From Treponema sp. (GTDB lineage Bacteria > Spirochaetota > Spirochaetia > Treponematales > Breznakiellaceae), in the NCBI GenBank assembly GCA_031268245.1, contig JAIRXN010000033.1, positions 1 to 28,449 on the forward strand: a stretch of DNA of 28,449 bases, written 5' to 3'. Within the stretch, counting starts at the first letter, position 1, and every line of letters begins with the position of its first letter. Below the pieces are notes generated by a model. That model had not been told where the DNA came from, did not search any database, and worked only from the letters and a program-made list of their open reading frames with translations. Shown here one piece after another: positions 1 to 7,771 of the stretch. A program made the position numbers and the translations under genes.

Positions 1-580
1 GCGGGCCGTTATCCCCTTGCCCCCTGCGTTCACAGTGCGGCCTGTCCCCTGCCGGGAAACAAAAGGCAGAACACATTGCCGGGACACGGCGAAATAAATG
101 CCTCCCTCCGGAAATCAAGCCGCATGACACCCGCAAAGTGGTGTCATGTGACACCAAAGTGGTGTCACTTTGCCTTTGCCGCGGGGGAAGCGCCGGCGGC
201 CCTGCGGAAACTCTCCGCTGCGGCAGGACTTCCAAAAGACAGGGCAACTTTAAGTTTCCTTTTTGCCGGAGCCTTGCGGGACAGGGCAGCAGGAGCCGGG
301 GTAGATGGCAGAAGGCAAAACATATCGGATGAAAGGCAGCGCCGGCTCAGAATTCTTTCGGACAGTTTCCCCGCCGGTCCTTCCCGGGGGAGCTATGCCT
401 GCGGGGAACAGGGCCTTGTTCTGGTAAAAGGCCCGGCTGTGGGATCTCTTGAATCAGGCGGCCTCTTCCTCTGCAATGCTCCATTCGATTCCGAACGGGA
501 TCCCAGGAGCGGGGCCCTGGTATACACCGGAATTGTTTAAAAATCGGCCCGGAATGCCGAGACGCCTTTTCCGGTCTCCG
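1..580. other. Leading region without a supportable gene
   Basis: The plus frame starting at base 1 stays open to a stop at 538-540, but this is GC-rich DNA where open frames arise easily. The translation has no recognisable domain, a biased composition and no convincing ribosome binding site. Minus-strand frames are equally unconvincing. The only structured item is the inverted-repeat cluster at 123-172. The region may be a decayed gene or the intergenic end of an upstream locus. Confidence 0.5.
123..172. repeat. Nested TGACACC/GGTGTCA inverted and direct repeats
   Basis: The 7-base core GGTGTCA or its complement occurs four times in 46 bases. It forms overlapping perfect hairpins: CATGACACC (123-131) with GGTGTCATG (140-148), GGTGTCA (140-146) with TGACACC (149-155), GTGACACC (148-155) with GGTGTCAC (161-168), and CAAAGTG (155-161) with CACTTTG (166-172). 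The 13-mer CAAAGTGGTGTCA is repeated exactly at 134 and 155, a 21-base period. This could be a multi-site operator or the end of a mobile element. No associated protein is visible in the window. Confidence 0.75.
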
Positions 581-587
581 GCGCCTA

Positions 588-616
588 TTGGAATAAATTC
601 CCACTTGCTTTATACT
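588..616 (+). promoter_or_regulatory. Sigma70-type promoter of the atp operon
   Basis: TTGGAA (588-593) and TATACT (611-616) are separated by 17 bases. The predicted start point, about base 622-623, lies only a few bases before the ATG at 627. The transcript would therefore be nearly leaderless. No good Shine-Dalgarno lies in the gap. Confidence 0.6.
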
Positions 617-626
617 GTAAAGTGTT

Positions 627-1145
627 ATGATTGATCACAATATCATTGATACCCTTACTCTCAGGAGCCGTGATTTTGCCCTCCGCTGGAAGGAAAAGAT
701 TCGCCAGAATCCTCAGCTTAAGCATTACAATGAGATGAGTGACGAAGCGCTGATCCTGGCGGACGCCGTCTTTTATCCCCTGCTGGCCCGTATTCTTGAT
801 CGGGGGCTGGATCGCTCGGAGGTGGGCGACTTCTTTGTAAAGCTGGGGAAAGGGCGCATGAAGGAGGGGTTTCCTGTTTCCGAAGTGATCTATGCATGCA
901 ACCTGGCCCAACAGGTAGTGATTCAGTTCATCATGACCGAGTATGCGCCGGAGAATCCGGTACAGATGTACCAGTCCATGGATGTAATTACCAGAATATC
1001 GGAGTTTTTTCTTTTGGGAAGTTTCTATACCACCAAAGGTTTTCTTGAAGCTACCTATACCAGTATGAGCAGTTCCGACAAGGTTTCCGAAGAGCTGCTG
1101 AAAAAGTACTTCAAAGATGACTTTTTCTTCAAAAAAGATCAGTAA
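627..1145 (+). CDS. RsbRD N-terminal-domain-like protein, first gene of the atp operon
   Basis: A 172-residue soluble, mostly helical protein with no signal peptide or membrane segment. The pattern RDFALRWKEKIRQNP near the N-terminus, followed by helices containing LLARILDRGLDR and GKGRMKEGFPVSEVIYAC, resembles the RsbRD_N family. Those domains are globin-like sensor modules found in stressosome RsbR proteins and in stand-alone bacterial proteins. The family call is from pattern memory and is moderate. No STAS or kinase domain follows. The gene ends 11 bases before atpB and shares its promoter, so it occupies the slot where many operons carry atpI. It is not AtpI: it has no hydrophobic helices. 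A lysine/phenylalanine-rich tail (KKYFKDDFFFKK) closes the protein. Function is unknown; a regulatory role toward the synthase is only inferred from position. Confidence 0.7.
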   Translation: MIDHNIIDTLTLRSRDFALRWKEKIRQNPQLKHYNEMSDEALILADAVFYPLLARILDRGLDRSEVGDFFVKLGKGRMKEGFPVSEVIYACNLAQQVVIQFIMTEYAPENPVQMYQSMDVITRISEFFLLGSFYTTKGFLEATYTSMSSSDKVSEELLKKYFKDDFFFKKDQ

Positions 1146-1156
1146 GGAAATAATTT

Positions 1157-1915
1157 ATGGAAATAAAGGAATCCCTGGAAGAGTTTAAAACCATCATCTC
1201 GGTTCCCCTTTCCAGGCCTGTCCATATCCTGGGCATGGAGCTTGTTTCCATAGATATCAACGAGACTGTCATCATTTCCTGGGTGGTTATGGGCATCCTC
1301 ATTATTGCGTCCCTCGTCCTTACCCGAAAGCTAAAAGAGATACCCAGGGGCGCTCAGGCAATTCTGGAGATGGGCATTGAATTTCTCGATAATTTTTCAA
1401 AAGACCACTTCGGTCACCGGGCAAAAATATACGGCCCCTACATCGGGACGGTTTTTCTCTTCCTTCTTGTGGCCAATATTCTTCCCGCGGTTTCCCCCAT
1501 GGCGATTTCGGCCTTCAACCTGGAGCCGTCCTTTGTCATCAAGCCGCCCGCCAGGGATATCAACCTGACTGCGGCATTGGCCCTCATGTCAATCCTCATC
1601 GTGTTCTTCGGCGGCCTCCGGGCGCGGGGGCTCAAGGGCTGGGCGCGGAATCTGCTCAATCCGGTGCCCATGATGCTTCCCTTTAACCTTTTGGAGTACA
1701 TCATCAGGCCCCTGTCCCTCTGTCTGCGGCTTTTTGGGAACATTCTCGGAGGCTATGTGATCATGCTGCTGATTGAACATGCACTGCCCATACCGGTCGT
1801 TGTGCCCGTGTTCCTTTCCCTGTACTTTGATTTCTTCGACGGTCTTATTCAGGCGGTGGTATTTACCTTCCTGACAACCCTGTTTGTGGCAGAAGCGGTG
1901 GAGGTTCCGGAATAG
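1157..1915 (+). CDS. atpB: F-type ATP synthase subunit a
   Basis: A 252-residue integral membrane protein, the stator channel of Fo that passes ions to the c-ring. It has about five to six hydrophobic helices. The key motif SLCLRLFGN carries the essential arginine that faces the c-ring carboxylate (Arg210 in E. coli). The last helix keeps the conserved glutamine in DGLIQAVVFTFLT. AAGGAAA precedes the ATG at a suitable distance. It is second in the operon after the RsbRD_N-like gene. An unusual gap of about 155 bases with repeats separates it from atpE. Length and motifs are normal for the family. Confidence 0.97.
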   Translation: MEIKESLEEFKTIISVPLSRPVHILGMELVSIDINETVIISWVVMGILIIASLVLTRKLKEIPRGAQAILEMGIEFLDNFSKDHFGHRAKIYGPYIGTVFLFLLVANILPAVSPMAISAFNLEPSFVIKPPARDINLTAALALMSILIVFFGGLRARGLKGWARNLLNPVPMMLPFNLLEYIIRPLSLCLRLFGNILGGYVIMLLIEHALPIPVVVPVFLSLYFDFFDGLIQAVVFTFLTTLFVAEAVEVPE

Positions 1916-2043
1916 TTAGAGTCTGTCCCAAAATCAAGGATTTTGTAAATCCAGGATTTTTAAATCCAGCGATCCGGCAGGATCATAATTGCGGAACGGC
2001 AACCTTAGATTGCTGAGCTTGTTCCGAAACTGAACGGGCTCAG
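1916..2043 (+). repeat. Repeat-derived spacer between atpB and atpE
   Basis: The spacer opens with TTAGAGTCTGTCCCAAAA (1916-1933), then two small palindromes of the form GGATTT..AAATCC. It ends with an 11-bp stem-loop (2013-2023 with 2033-2043, two G-T pairs) whose loop contains CCGAAAC. Related segments occur at 17190-17229, 19411-19425 and, more distantly, 7927-7940. It looks like a small dispersed palindromic element that landed inside the operon. Confidence 0.6.
2013..2043 (+). promoter_or_regulatory. Stem-loop upstream of atpE
   Basis: CTGAGCTTGTT (2013-2023) pairs with AACGGGCTCAG (2033-2043) around a 9-base loop. It lies 18 bases before a near-perfect Shine-Dalgarno, GGAGGA (2061-2066), and the atpE ATG at 2071. 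Subunit c is needed in many copies per complex, so an mRNA-processing or translation-enhancing role is plausible but inferred. Confidence 0.5.
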
Positions 2044-2070
2044 TAAAGAGATTTTATAACGGAGGACTAC

Positions 2071-2298
2071 ATGGAAACGAGTTTGTTGTTTTTGATCGGG
2101 GCGGGCATTGCGGTAGTGGCAGGCCTTGGCGCAGGTATCGGCATCGGTATTGCTACCGGACGGACAGCCGAGGCAATTTCCCGGCAGCCTGAGGCTTCGG
2201 GGAAGATCATGACCGCCTTCTTTCTCGGTATCGCGCTTGCGGAAGCCACCGCTATTTATGGCTTCGTGGTAGCAATTCTCATCTTTACCAAGGCATAA
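2071..2298 (+). CDS. atpE: F-type ATP synthase subunit c
   Basis: A 75-residue hairpin of two membrane helices with a polar loop RQPEA (38-42). It forms the rotor ring of Fo. The glycine-rich first helix GAGIGIGIATG and the carboxylate Glu58 in GIALAEATAIYG are clear. Aligned on RQPEA with the Na+-binding Ilyobacter protein, Gln32 is replaced by Ile25 and Ser66 by Ala59. The Na+ ligands are therefore missing and H+ coupling is predicted. It has the strongest ribosome binding site of the operon (GGAGGA, 2061-2066), fitting its high copy number in the complex. atpF follows after 3 bases. Confidence 0.97.
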   Translation: METSLLFLIGAGIAVVAGLGAGIGIGIATGRTAEAISRQPEASGKIMTAFFLGIALAEATAIYGFVVAILIFTKA

Positions 2299-2301
2299 AA
2301 G

Positions 2302-2799
2302 ATGATCAGCCCTTCGGCAGTTACCTTCCTCATCACGATCATCAACATCGGGATTCTTTTTTTTATACTCAGGGCGATTCTCTTCAAGCCGGTGAGCAGA
2401 TTTATGGAAGCCAGGACAAAGAAGATAGAGGAAGCTCTTGCCAATGCGGAGCGGGAGAAGACCCAGGCTAAAATGCTCCTTGAGCAGCGGGATGCTCAGC
2501 TTAAGCAGACTTCCCTTGAGGCGGAGAAGATTTTCAAAAGCGCACAGGAAAAGGCGGAAAGGCAGGCTGACGCCATATTATCCGAAGCCAAAGCCCAGGC
2601 AGAAATTTTTGTGTCCAACGGCCGCAAACAGGTTGAAGCGGAACGCCAGGCCGCCGTTGCCCTCTTCAGGGCCGAAGCCGCCGCCCTGGTGGTGGCTGCC
2701 TCGGGACGGCTTCTCAAGCGGGAACTCAAGGGCGGGGACGAAGCGGAATATGCGCGGATACTGATTGAGGAACTGGGAAGACCTGATGTTCGTTCCTGA
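2302..2799 (+). CDS. atpF: F-type ATP synthase subunit b
   Basis: A 165-residue peripheral stalk subunit. One N-terminal membrane helix (about residues 7-28) is followed by a long charged alanine/glutamate/lysine-rich coiled coil (about 30-140). The N-terminal pattern ILFKPVSRFMEARTKKIEEAL is standard for the family apart from small substitutions. The ATG lies 3 bases after the atpE stop, and the 3' end overlaps the likely atpH start by 14 bases, suggesting coupled translation. Confidence 0.95.
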   Translation: MISPSAVTFLITIINIGILFFILRAILFKPVSRFMEARTKKIEEALANAEREKTQAKMLLEQRDAQLKQTSLEAEKIFKSAQEKAERQADAILSEAKAQAEIFVSNGRKQVEAERQAAVALFRAEAAALVVAASGRLLKRELKGGDEAEYARILIEELGRPDVRS

Positions 2800-3322
2800 G
2801 CGCTGGGCAGACGCCTTTGTAAATATGCTGGATGAAGAAGCCGAAGCGGGTCTTGAAACCCTCAGGGCGCTTGCCCTCATCGTGAAAACGATTCCCGGAA
2901 AGGTATCCGGTCTTGTGGCAGCCCGGCGTCTTGAGGCAATGATCCGCAGCGCCGGGGAAAAAACCGGTTTTGAACATGAGCGGAGTTTTGAAATATGCTG
3001 CCGGTTTGTTTCCCTGGTTGTCCTGCATGATCATCTGGCTAAGCTTGACCGGCTTATTGAAGCTGTTGGGGCCTGTATCGACAGGCGGCAGGGAACCCTT
3101 CAGGGACTCCTTGAGTATGCGGTAAAACCGGAGGATTCATTCGTGAGGGAATTCGAAGAAGCCCTGAAACAGAGGGCCGGCGCCAAAAGTATCCGTTTGG
3201 AAGGGCGGCTTAAACCGGAGCTTCTGGGAGGCTACAGGCTCAGGACGGCGGGGTTTTTAATTGACGCCAGCCTTAGCGGGGCTTTGAAGAGGATGAAACG
3301 GGACCTTGGAGGACATTCATGA
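2786..3322 (+). CDS. atpH: F-type ATP synthase subunit delta
   Basis: A 178-residue stator subunit linking F1 alpha to the b stalk. I chose ATG 2786 rather than the upstream in-frame TTG at 2765. It has GGAAG upstream and gives the usual N-terminus, ERWADAFVNML, equivalent to the (A/R)xYAxALF start of the family. The C-terminal signature is present as LLGGYRLRTAGFLIDASLSG. The middle is divergent, as is common for delta. It overlaps atpF by 14 bases and is followed by a 61-base gap to atpA. Confidence 0.9.
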   Translation: MFVPERWADAFVNMLDEEAEAGLETLRALALIVKTIPGKVSGLVAARRLEAMIRSAGEKTGFEHERSFEICCRFVSLVVLHDHLAKLDRLIEAVGACIDRRQGTLQGLLEYAVKPEDSFVREFEEALKQRAGAKSIRLEGRLKPELLGGYRLRTAGFLIDASLSGALKRMKRDLGGHS

Positions 3323-3383
3323 GGCTTTGCTTTCTGTTCGATTCTATGGCGCGGTTGTTTGACCGCACGAAATAGGGGTTATC

Positions 3384-4886
3384 ATGGTGAATTTTGGAGA
3401 CCTTACCAAGGTTTTACAGGAAGAGTTACAGCATTGGGAGGGCAGAGCTTCCACCGATTCTTCGGGAATAGTGGTTCAGGTGGGAGATGCGGTAGCCAGT
3501 GTGTACGGTCTTGAAAAAGCTGTTTACGGAGAACTGGTGGAGTTCAGTTCCGGGGCCACGGGGATCGTCCTCAACCTGGAGGAAGACAGGGTAGGTTGTG
3601 TGCTTCTCTCCGGAGAATCCCTGGTGAAGGATGGTGAAGAGGTCAAAGGTACGGGCCGTGTTGTTTCCGTACCTTCCGGAATGTCCCTTATGGGCCGGGT
3701 GCTGAATCCTCTGGGCGAGCCGGTAGATGGCAAGGGGCCCATCACTCAGGAAGCATGGCTTCCTGTGGAAGCTCCGGCCGCTCCTGTTATTGACCGGGGC
3801 AGCGTTGATACTCCCCTTCAAACCGGCGCTCTTTCCGTTGACGCCATGATTCCCGTGGGACGGGGCCAGCGGGAACTCATTATCGGCGACCGGCAGACCG
3901 GGAAGACTGCCCTTGCCGTGGATGCGATTATCAACCAGAAGGGTAAGGGTGTCTACTGCGTCTACTGCGCCATCGGTCAGAAGTCTTCCAGTGTGGCAGC
4001 CATAATCCACAACATGGAAAAGGCCGGGGCCATGGATTATACCTTTGTAGTCCTTGCCAGCGCATCCGACTCGGCGGCCCTTCAGTATCTGGCTCCTTAT
4101 TCGGCGGTAGCCATGGCGGAACACTTCATGCATCAGGGAAAAGACGTGCTGATTGTGTATGATGATCTGAGCAAGCATGCCGTGGCCTACAGAACAATCA
4201 GCCTGCTTCTCCGCAGACCTCCGGGCCGGGAGGCTTTTCCCGGGGATGTGTTCTACCTCCATTCGCGGCTTCTTGAACGGGCGGCAAAACTTTCCGGGAA
4301 GCGCGGCGGCGGTTCTATTACTGCCATTCCCATTGTGGAAACCCAGGCGGGAGATATTTCTTCATATATACCCACCAATGTCATATCAATTACTGACGGT
4401 CAGATATTTCTCGATTCAGAGCTTTTCAATGCGGGCTTCAGGCCGGCGGTTGATGTGGGGCTTTCGGTAAGCCGTGTAGGCGGTTCGGCGCAGACCAAGG
4501 CTGTTCGAAAAATTTCGGGCCGCCTGCGTCTCGATCTGGCCCAGTACCGGGAGATGGCCGCTTTTGCCCAGTTTGGCAGCGATCTTGACAAGGCTACCCA
4601 GAACAAGCTTTCCCAGGGAGAGCGGCTCATGGAGGTTCTCAAGCAGCCCCAGTTCAGGCCCTACACCGTAGAGGAAGAGGTGGCGATTCTCTATCTTGCA
4701 GTAAACGGACATCTGATGGATGTTCCTGCCGAAAAAGTTACCTCTTTTGTAAAAGCTTATCTGGAATCTCTCAAGCTTAAATCCGCCGAACTTCTGGAGA
4801 GCATCGCCAAGAGTGGTGTACTCACCGTAGAAAACGAACAGGAACTCTCCGCCGCCATTGAAGCATACAAAGAGAGTATCCGTTAA
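3384..4886 (+). CDS. atpA: F-type ATP synthase subunit alpha
   Basis: A 500-residue regulatory nucleotide-binding subunit of the F1 hexamer. The Walker A motif GDRQTGKT is near residue 169. The Walker B region is VLIVYDDLSKHAVAYR. The arginine finger reaching the catalytic beta site is in VGLSVSRVGGSAQ, near residue 364. Length is normal and no motif is broken. AGGGGTT lies before the ATG. atpG begins 2 bases after the stop. Confidence 0.98.
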   Translation: MVNFGDLTKVLQEELQHWEGRASTDSSGIVVQVGDAVASVYGLEKAVYGELVEFSSGATGIVLNLEEDRVGCVLLSGESLVKDGEEVKGTGRVVSVPSGMSLMGRVLNPLGEPVDGKGPITQEAWLPVEAPAAPVIDRGSVDTPLQTGALSVDAMIPVGRGQRELIIGDRQTGKTALAVDAIINQKGKGVYCVYCAIGQKSSSVAAIIHNMEKAGAMDYTFVVLASASDSAALQYLAPYSAVAMAEHFMHQGKDVLIVYDDLSKHAVAYRTISLLLRRPPGREAFPGDVFYLHSRLLERAAKLSGKRGGGSITAIPIVETQAGDISSYIPTNVISITDGQIFLDSELFNAGFRPAVDVGLSVSRVGGSAQTKAVRKISGRLRLDLAQYREMAAFAQFGSDLDKATQNKLSQGERLMEVLKQPQFRPYTVEEEVAILYLAVNGHLMDVPAEKVTSFVKAYLESLKLKSAELLESIAKSGVLTVENEQELSAAIEAYKESIR

Positions 4887-4888
4887 TT

Positions 4889-5776
4889 ATGGCCAATTTA
4901 CGGGATGTACGCCTGCGAATGAAGGCGATCAGACAGACACTGCAGGTTACCAGGGCGATGAACCTTATCTCTACCGCCAAACTCCGTAAGGGCAGGCGGG
5001 TGCTTGAGGACACGGAACCCTACTTTACCCGGATTCAGAAATCCATGTACGATATTTTGAGCGGTACAAAACAGGTAGAAAGTCAATTCTTTCGCCATGC
5101 AGACCGGAAGGAGATTTACCATACTGCCGTTGTTGCGGTGACCAGCGACAAAGGTCTTGCCGGAGGTTACAACGCCAATATCTGCCGCCGGGTGAATGAA
5201 CTCTGCGCAAAAGTGAAGAATCCCCTCCTTATTCTGACCGGCGCCATTGGTTACCGTTACTTTGTGCATTCGCCATATCTTATTCTGGAGAATTTTTCCT
5301 TCCGCTCCCGGATGCCGACGGTGGAGGACGCCAAGGAAATTACAGACTACATTGTCTCGCAGTATCTATGGGGCGTCTTTGACGAAGTACACATTATCTA
5401 TACCCACATGTATTCGACAATAAAACTGCTGCCTGCGGAACGGCAGATTCTTCCCCTGAACAAGGAGAAGATGCAGGAGGAACTTGCCGCCCGGGAAGGC
5501 CGGGAACGGGTGGAACTGCACTTTGAATTTCTTCCATCGGAGACGGCGCTTTTTGACGCATTGGTTCCCCTCTATATCAAGGGGATCGTCTACGGTTCCC
5601 TGGTAGAGTCCTATGTGAGCGAACAAAGCGCCCGAATGGCAGCCATGGATGAAGCCAGCAAAAGCGCGGAAGAAATGCTGGGGGAACTGCAGATAAACTA
5701 CAACCGTGCCCGTCAGGCAAGTATTACCCAGGAAATGACGGAAATTATCGGCGGATCGGCCGCATTGAGCGATTAG
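4889..5776 (+). CDS. atpG: F-type ATP synthase subunit gamma
   Basis: A 295-residue central rotor shaft. The long N-terminal helix (RDVRLRMKAIRQTLQVTRAM, then STAKLRKGR) and the C-terminal helix (NRARQASITQEMTEIIGGSAAL) form the antiparallel coiled coil that turns inside alpha3beta3. SDKGLAGGYNANI marks the globular domain. The ATG follows the atpA stop by 2 bases. A stem-loop lies in the gap to atpD. Confidence 0.97.
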   Translation: MANLRDVRLRMKAIRQTLQVTRAMNLISTAKLRKGRRVLEDTEPYFTRIQKSMYDILSGTKQVESQFFRHADRKEIYHTAVVAVTSDKGLAGGYNANICRRVNELCAKVKNPLLILTGAIGYRYFVHSPYLILENFSFRSRMPTVEDAKEITDYIVSQYLWGVFDEVHIIYTHMYSTIKLLPAERQILPLNKEKMQEELAAREGRERVELHFEFLPSETALFDALVPLYIKGIVYGSLVESYVSEQSARMAAMDEASKSAEEMLGELQINYNRARQASITQEMTEIIGGSAALSD

Positions 5777-5782
5777 AGTTGT

Positions 5783-5809
5783 GAAAAACCGGCAGAGGCC
5801 CGGTTTTTC
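5783..5809. promoter_or_regulatory. Stem-loop between atpG and atpD
   Basis: GAAAAACCGG (5783-5792) pairs perfectly with CCGGTTTTTC (5800-5809) across a 7-base loop. It looks like a weak intrinsic terminator or attenuator. The T-run is inside the stem and short, so full termination seems unlikely within an operon that needs beta and epsilon. Confidence 0.5.
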
Positions 5810-5859
5810 CACTAAATTTCAGGTTTTCCGGACAAGTTCATTGAGAGGAGCTGAAGAGA

Positions 5860-7242
5860 ATGGCAAATAGTGGTGTAATTACACAGATAGTAGGGCCTGT
5901 AGTGGATGTGCGCTTTGAAGAGGGACAGGTGCCTCCCATTCTTAATGCCCTCAATGTTGTCTCCGGAGACAGAAAAGTGGTACTGGAAGTGCTGCAGCAT
6001 ACCGGCGATAACCGGGTGCGCTGTGTCGCCATGAGCGCCACCGAAGGACTTGCCCGGGGGCTTATCGTGGAGGATTCCGGCTTTCCCATAAGAGCCCCGG
6101 TGGGAAAAGAGATTTTGGGCCGCATGTTTTCTGTCACAGGAGATGTGATTGACGGCGGCGGGCCTTTCAGCGCCAAACAGTATGCTTCAATACACCGGCC
6201 TGCGCCCGGCTTTGCCGAACAGAAACCCGCAACGGAAGTGTTTGAGACAGGCATCAAGGTTATCGATCTTATTGCTCCCTATACCAAGGGAGGTAAGATC
6301 GGCCTCTTCGGCGGCGCCGGGGTTGGAAAGACTGTCGTCATCATGGAACTTATCCATAATATCGCTACCAAACATTCGGGGTATTCGGTATTCAGCGGAG
6401 TAGGAGAGAGGAGCCGGGAAGGCGCCGATCTCTGGAAAGAGATGAACGAAAGCGGTGTTACCGATAAGACGGCCCTGGTTTTCGGTCAGATGAACGAGCC
6501 GCCCGGCGCCCGCATGAGAGTAGCCCTGACCGGCCTCACCATGGCGGAATATTTCCGTGATGAAGAAGGCCAGGATGTGCTGCTCTTTGTGGACAATATA
6601 TTCCGGTTTATCCAGGCAGGGGCGGAAGTTTCCGCTCTTCTGGGCCGTATTCCCAGCGCAGTCGGTTACCAGCCCACCCTGGCCAATGAAATGGGTTCAC
6701 TGCAGGAGCGGATCGCCAGTACCAGCAGAGGTTCCATTACCTCCGTTCAGGCCGTCTATGTACCCGCGGACGATCTTACCGATCCTGCGCCCGCCACCAC
6801 ATTTGCGCATCTTGACGCCACCACGGTATTAAGCAGAAAAATTGTTGAATTGGGTATCTACCCCTCTGTGGATCCTTTGGCGTCTACCTCCCGTATTCTC
6901 GATCCTGCTGTTGTCGGGGAGGAACACTACCGTACCGCCCGGCAGGTTCAGCAGATACTGCAGCGCTACAAGGAACTGCAGGACATCATTGCCATTCTGG
7001 GTATGGATGAACTTTCTGCGGAAGACAGGCTCACCGTAGTCAGGGCGCGGAAGGTACAGCGTTTCTTCAGCCAGCCGATGTTTGTAGCGGAGAAGTTTAC
7101 CGGCATAGAGGGACGTTATGTGCCGGTAAAAGAAACGGTTCGGGGCTTCCGCCTGATCCTTGACGGTGAATGTGACAGCGTCCCCGAACAGGCATTCTTT
7201 ATGGCAGGTTCCATTGAAGATGTACTTGAGAAGGCAAAGTAG
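5860..7242 (+). CDS. atpD: F-type ATP synthase subunit beta
   Basis: A 460-residue catalytic subunit of F1. The Walker A motif GGAGVGKT is near residue 152. The catalytic glutamate lies in GVGERSREG, near 180. Walker B is DVLLFVDNIFRF, and the DELSAED sequence (DELSEED in many species) is near the C-terminus. The N-terminus GVITQIVGPVVDVRFE is the usual beta-barrel start. GAGAGGA lies upstream of the ATG. atpC begins 2 bases after the stop. Confidence 0.98.
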   Translation: MANSGVITQIVGPVVDVRFEEGQVPPILNALNVVSGDRKVVLEVLQHTGDNRVRCVAMSATEGLARGLIVEDSGFPIRAPVGKEILGRMFSVTGDVIDGGGPFSAKQYASIHRPAPGFAEQKPATEVFETGIKVIDLIAPYTKGGKIGLFGGAGVGKTVVIMELIHNIATKHSGYSVFSGVGERSREGADLWKEMNESGVTDKTALVFGQMNEPPGARMRVALTGLTMAEYFRDEEGQDVLLFVDNIFRFIQAGAEVSALLGRIPSAVGYQPTLANEMGSLQERIASTSRGSITSVQAVYVPADDLTDPAPATTFAHLDATTVLSRKIVELGIYPSVDPLASTSRILDPAVVGEEHYRTARQVQQILQRYKELQDIIAILGMDELSAEDRLTVVRARKVQRFFSQPMFVAEKFTGIEGRYVPVKETVRGFRLILDGECDSVPEQAFFMAGSIEDVLEKAK

Positions 7243-7244
7243 AT

Positions 7245-7652
7245 ATGGCTGTACATTTCCCCTTTGAGGTACATACCCCCTATCGCCGCTTCTTTGCGGG
7301 GCAGGTGCAGGCAATTACGGTGAGCCTTGTTGACGGGGAAATTACCGTTTATGCCAATCATTCATTCTTCACCGCTCCGGTCTCTACCGGACTGCTTAGA
7401 ATAAAGGACGAAAACGGAGAATGGAAAAACGCCTTTGTTACAGACGGAATTCTCGAAGTGAAAGAACACAAGACCATACTCATGGTTGACGCCGCCGAAT
7501 GGCCGCAGGAGATAGACCGTGAGCGGGCACAAGCTGCCATGAAAAGCGCAATACAGAGCCTTCAAGCGGGAATGCTTAAGTTTGAAATGGACAATGCCAG
7601 GGTCAGCCTGAAGCGCGCGCGGATGCGGCTCAAGGTTGCGGATCAGGGCTAG
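7245..7652 (+). CDS. atpC: F-type ATP synthase subunit epsilon
   Basis: A 135-residue rotor subunit that couples gamma to the c-ring and can inhibit ATP hydrolysis. It has an N-terminal beta-sandwich (about 1-85), including the segment GEITVYANHSFFTAPVSTG that aligns with the usual GxxGxxPxHxPxxxxL region. A C-terminal two-helix domain (RERAQAAMKSAIQSL, then SLKRARMRLKVAD) follows. It is the last gene of the operon; a hairpin with T-runs lies about 120 bases downstream. Confidence 0.93.
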   Translation: MAVHFPFEVHTPYRRFFAGQVQAITVSLVDGEITVYANHSFFTAPVSTGLLRIKDENGEWKNAFVTDGILEVKEHKTILMVDAAEWPQEIDRERAQAAMKSAIQSLQAGMLKFEMDNARVSLKRARMRLKVADQG

Positions 7653-7771
7653 GGCGTTTCCCTGCCGGTGTCCTTGTTTTATGCGCTTCCTTTTCACCCT
7701 ATTACGAAGAAAAGCAAAAAATTCCGTTTAGCGATCGGCAATTTTATTTTTAGCCGCAAACGAAAATAATG

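Noticed and set aside
134..167. Direct repeats suggesting a CRISPR array
   Set aside because: Only two 13-base copies 21 bases apart, with no spacers of suitable size and no cas genes.
76..540. Open frame of 154 codons on the plus strand
   Set aside because: GC-rich open frame with no domain, no ribosome site, a repeat cluster inside it and no family resemblance.
2071..2298. Na+-specific c-subunit
   Set aside because: The Gln and Ser ligands of Na+-type c-subunits are Ile25 and Ala59 here.
3336..3351. GTTCGATTCTATGGCG, nearly repeated at 28096-28111 and resembling a tRNA T-arm
   Set aside because: One 16-mer match with a mismatch is expected by chance in a window of this size, and no tRNA cloverleaf surrounds either copy.
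3319..3375. 18-codon ORF overlapping the atpH stop (ATGA) in the atpH-atpA gap
   Set aside because: Too short to judge. It has no recognisable product and the overlap may be chance.
3426..4262. 278-codon minus-strand frame opposite atpA
   Set aside because: Shadow of atpA. The translation is histidine/glycine-rich and matches no family, whereas atpA is unmistakable.
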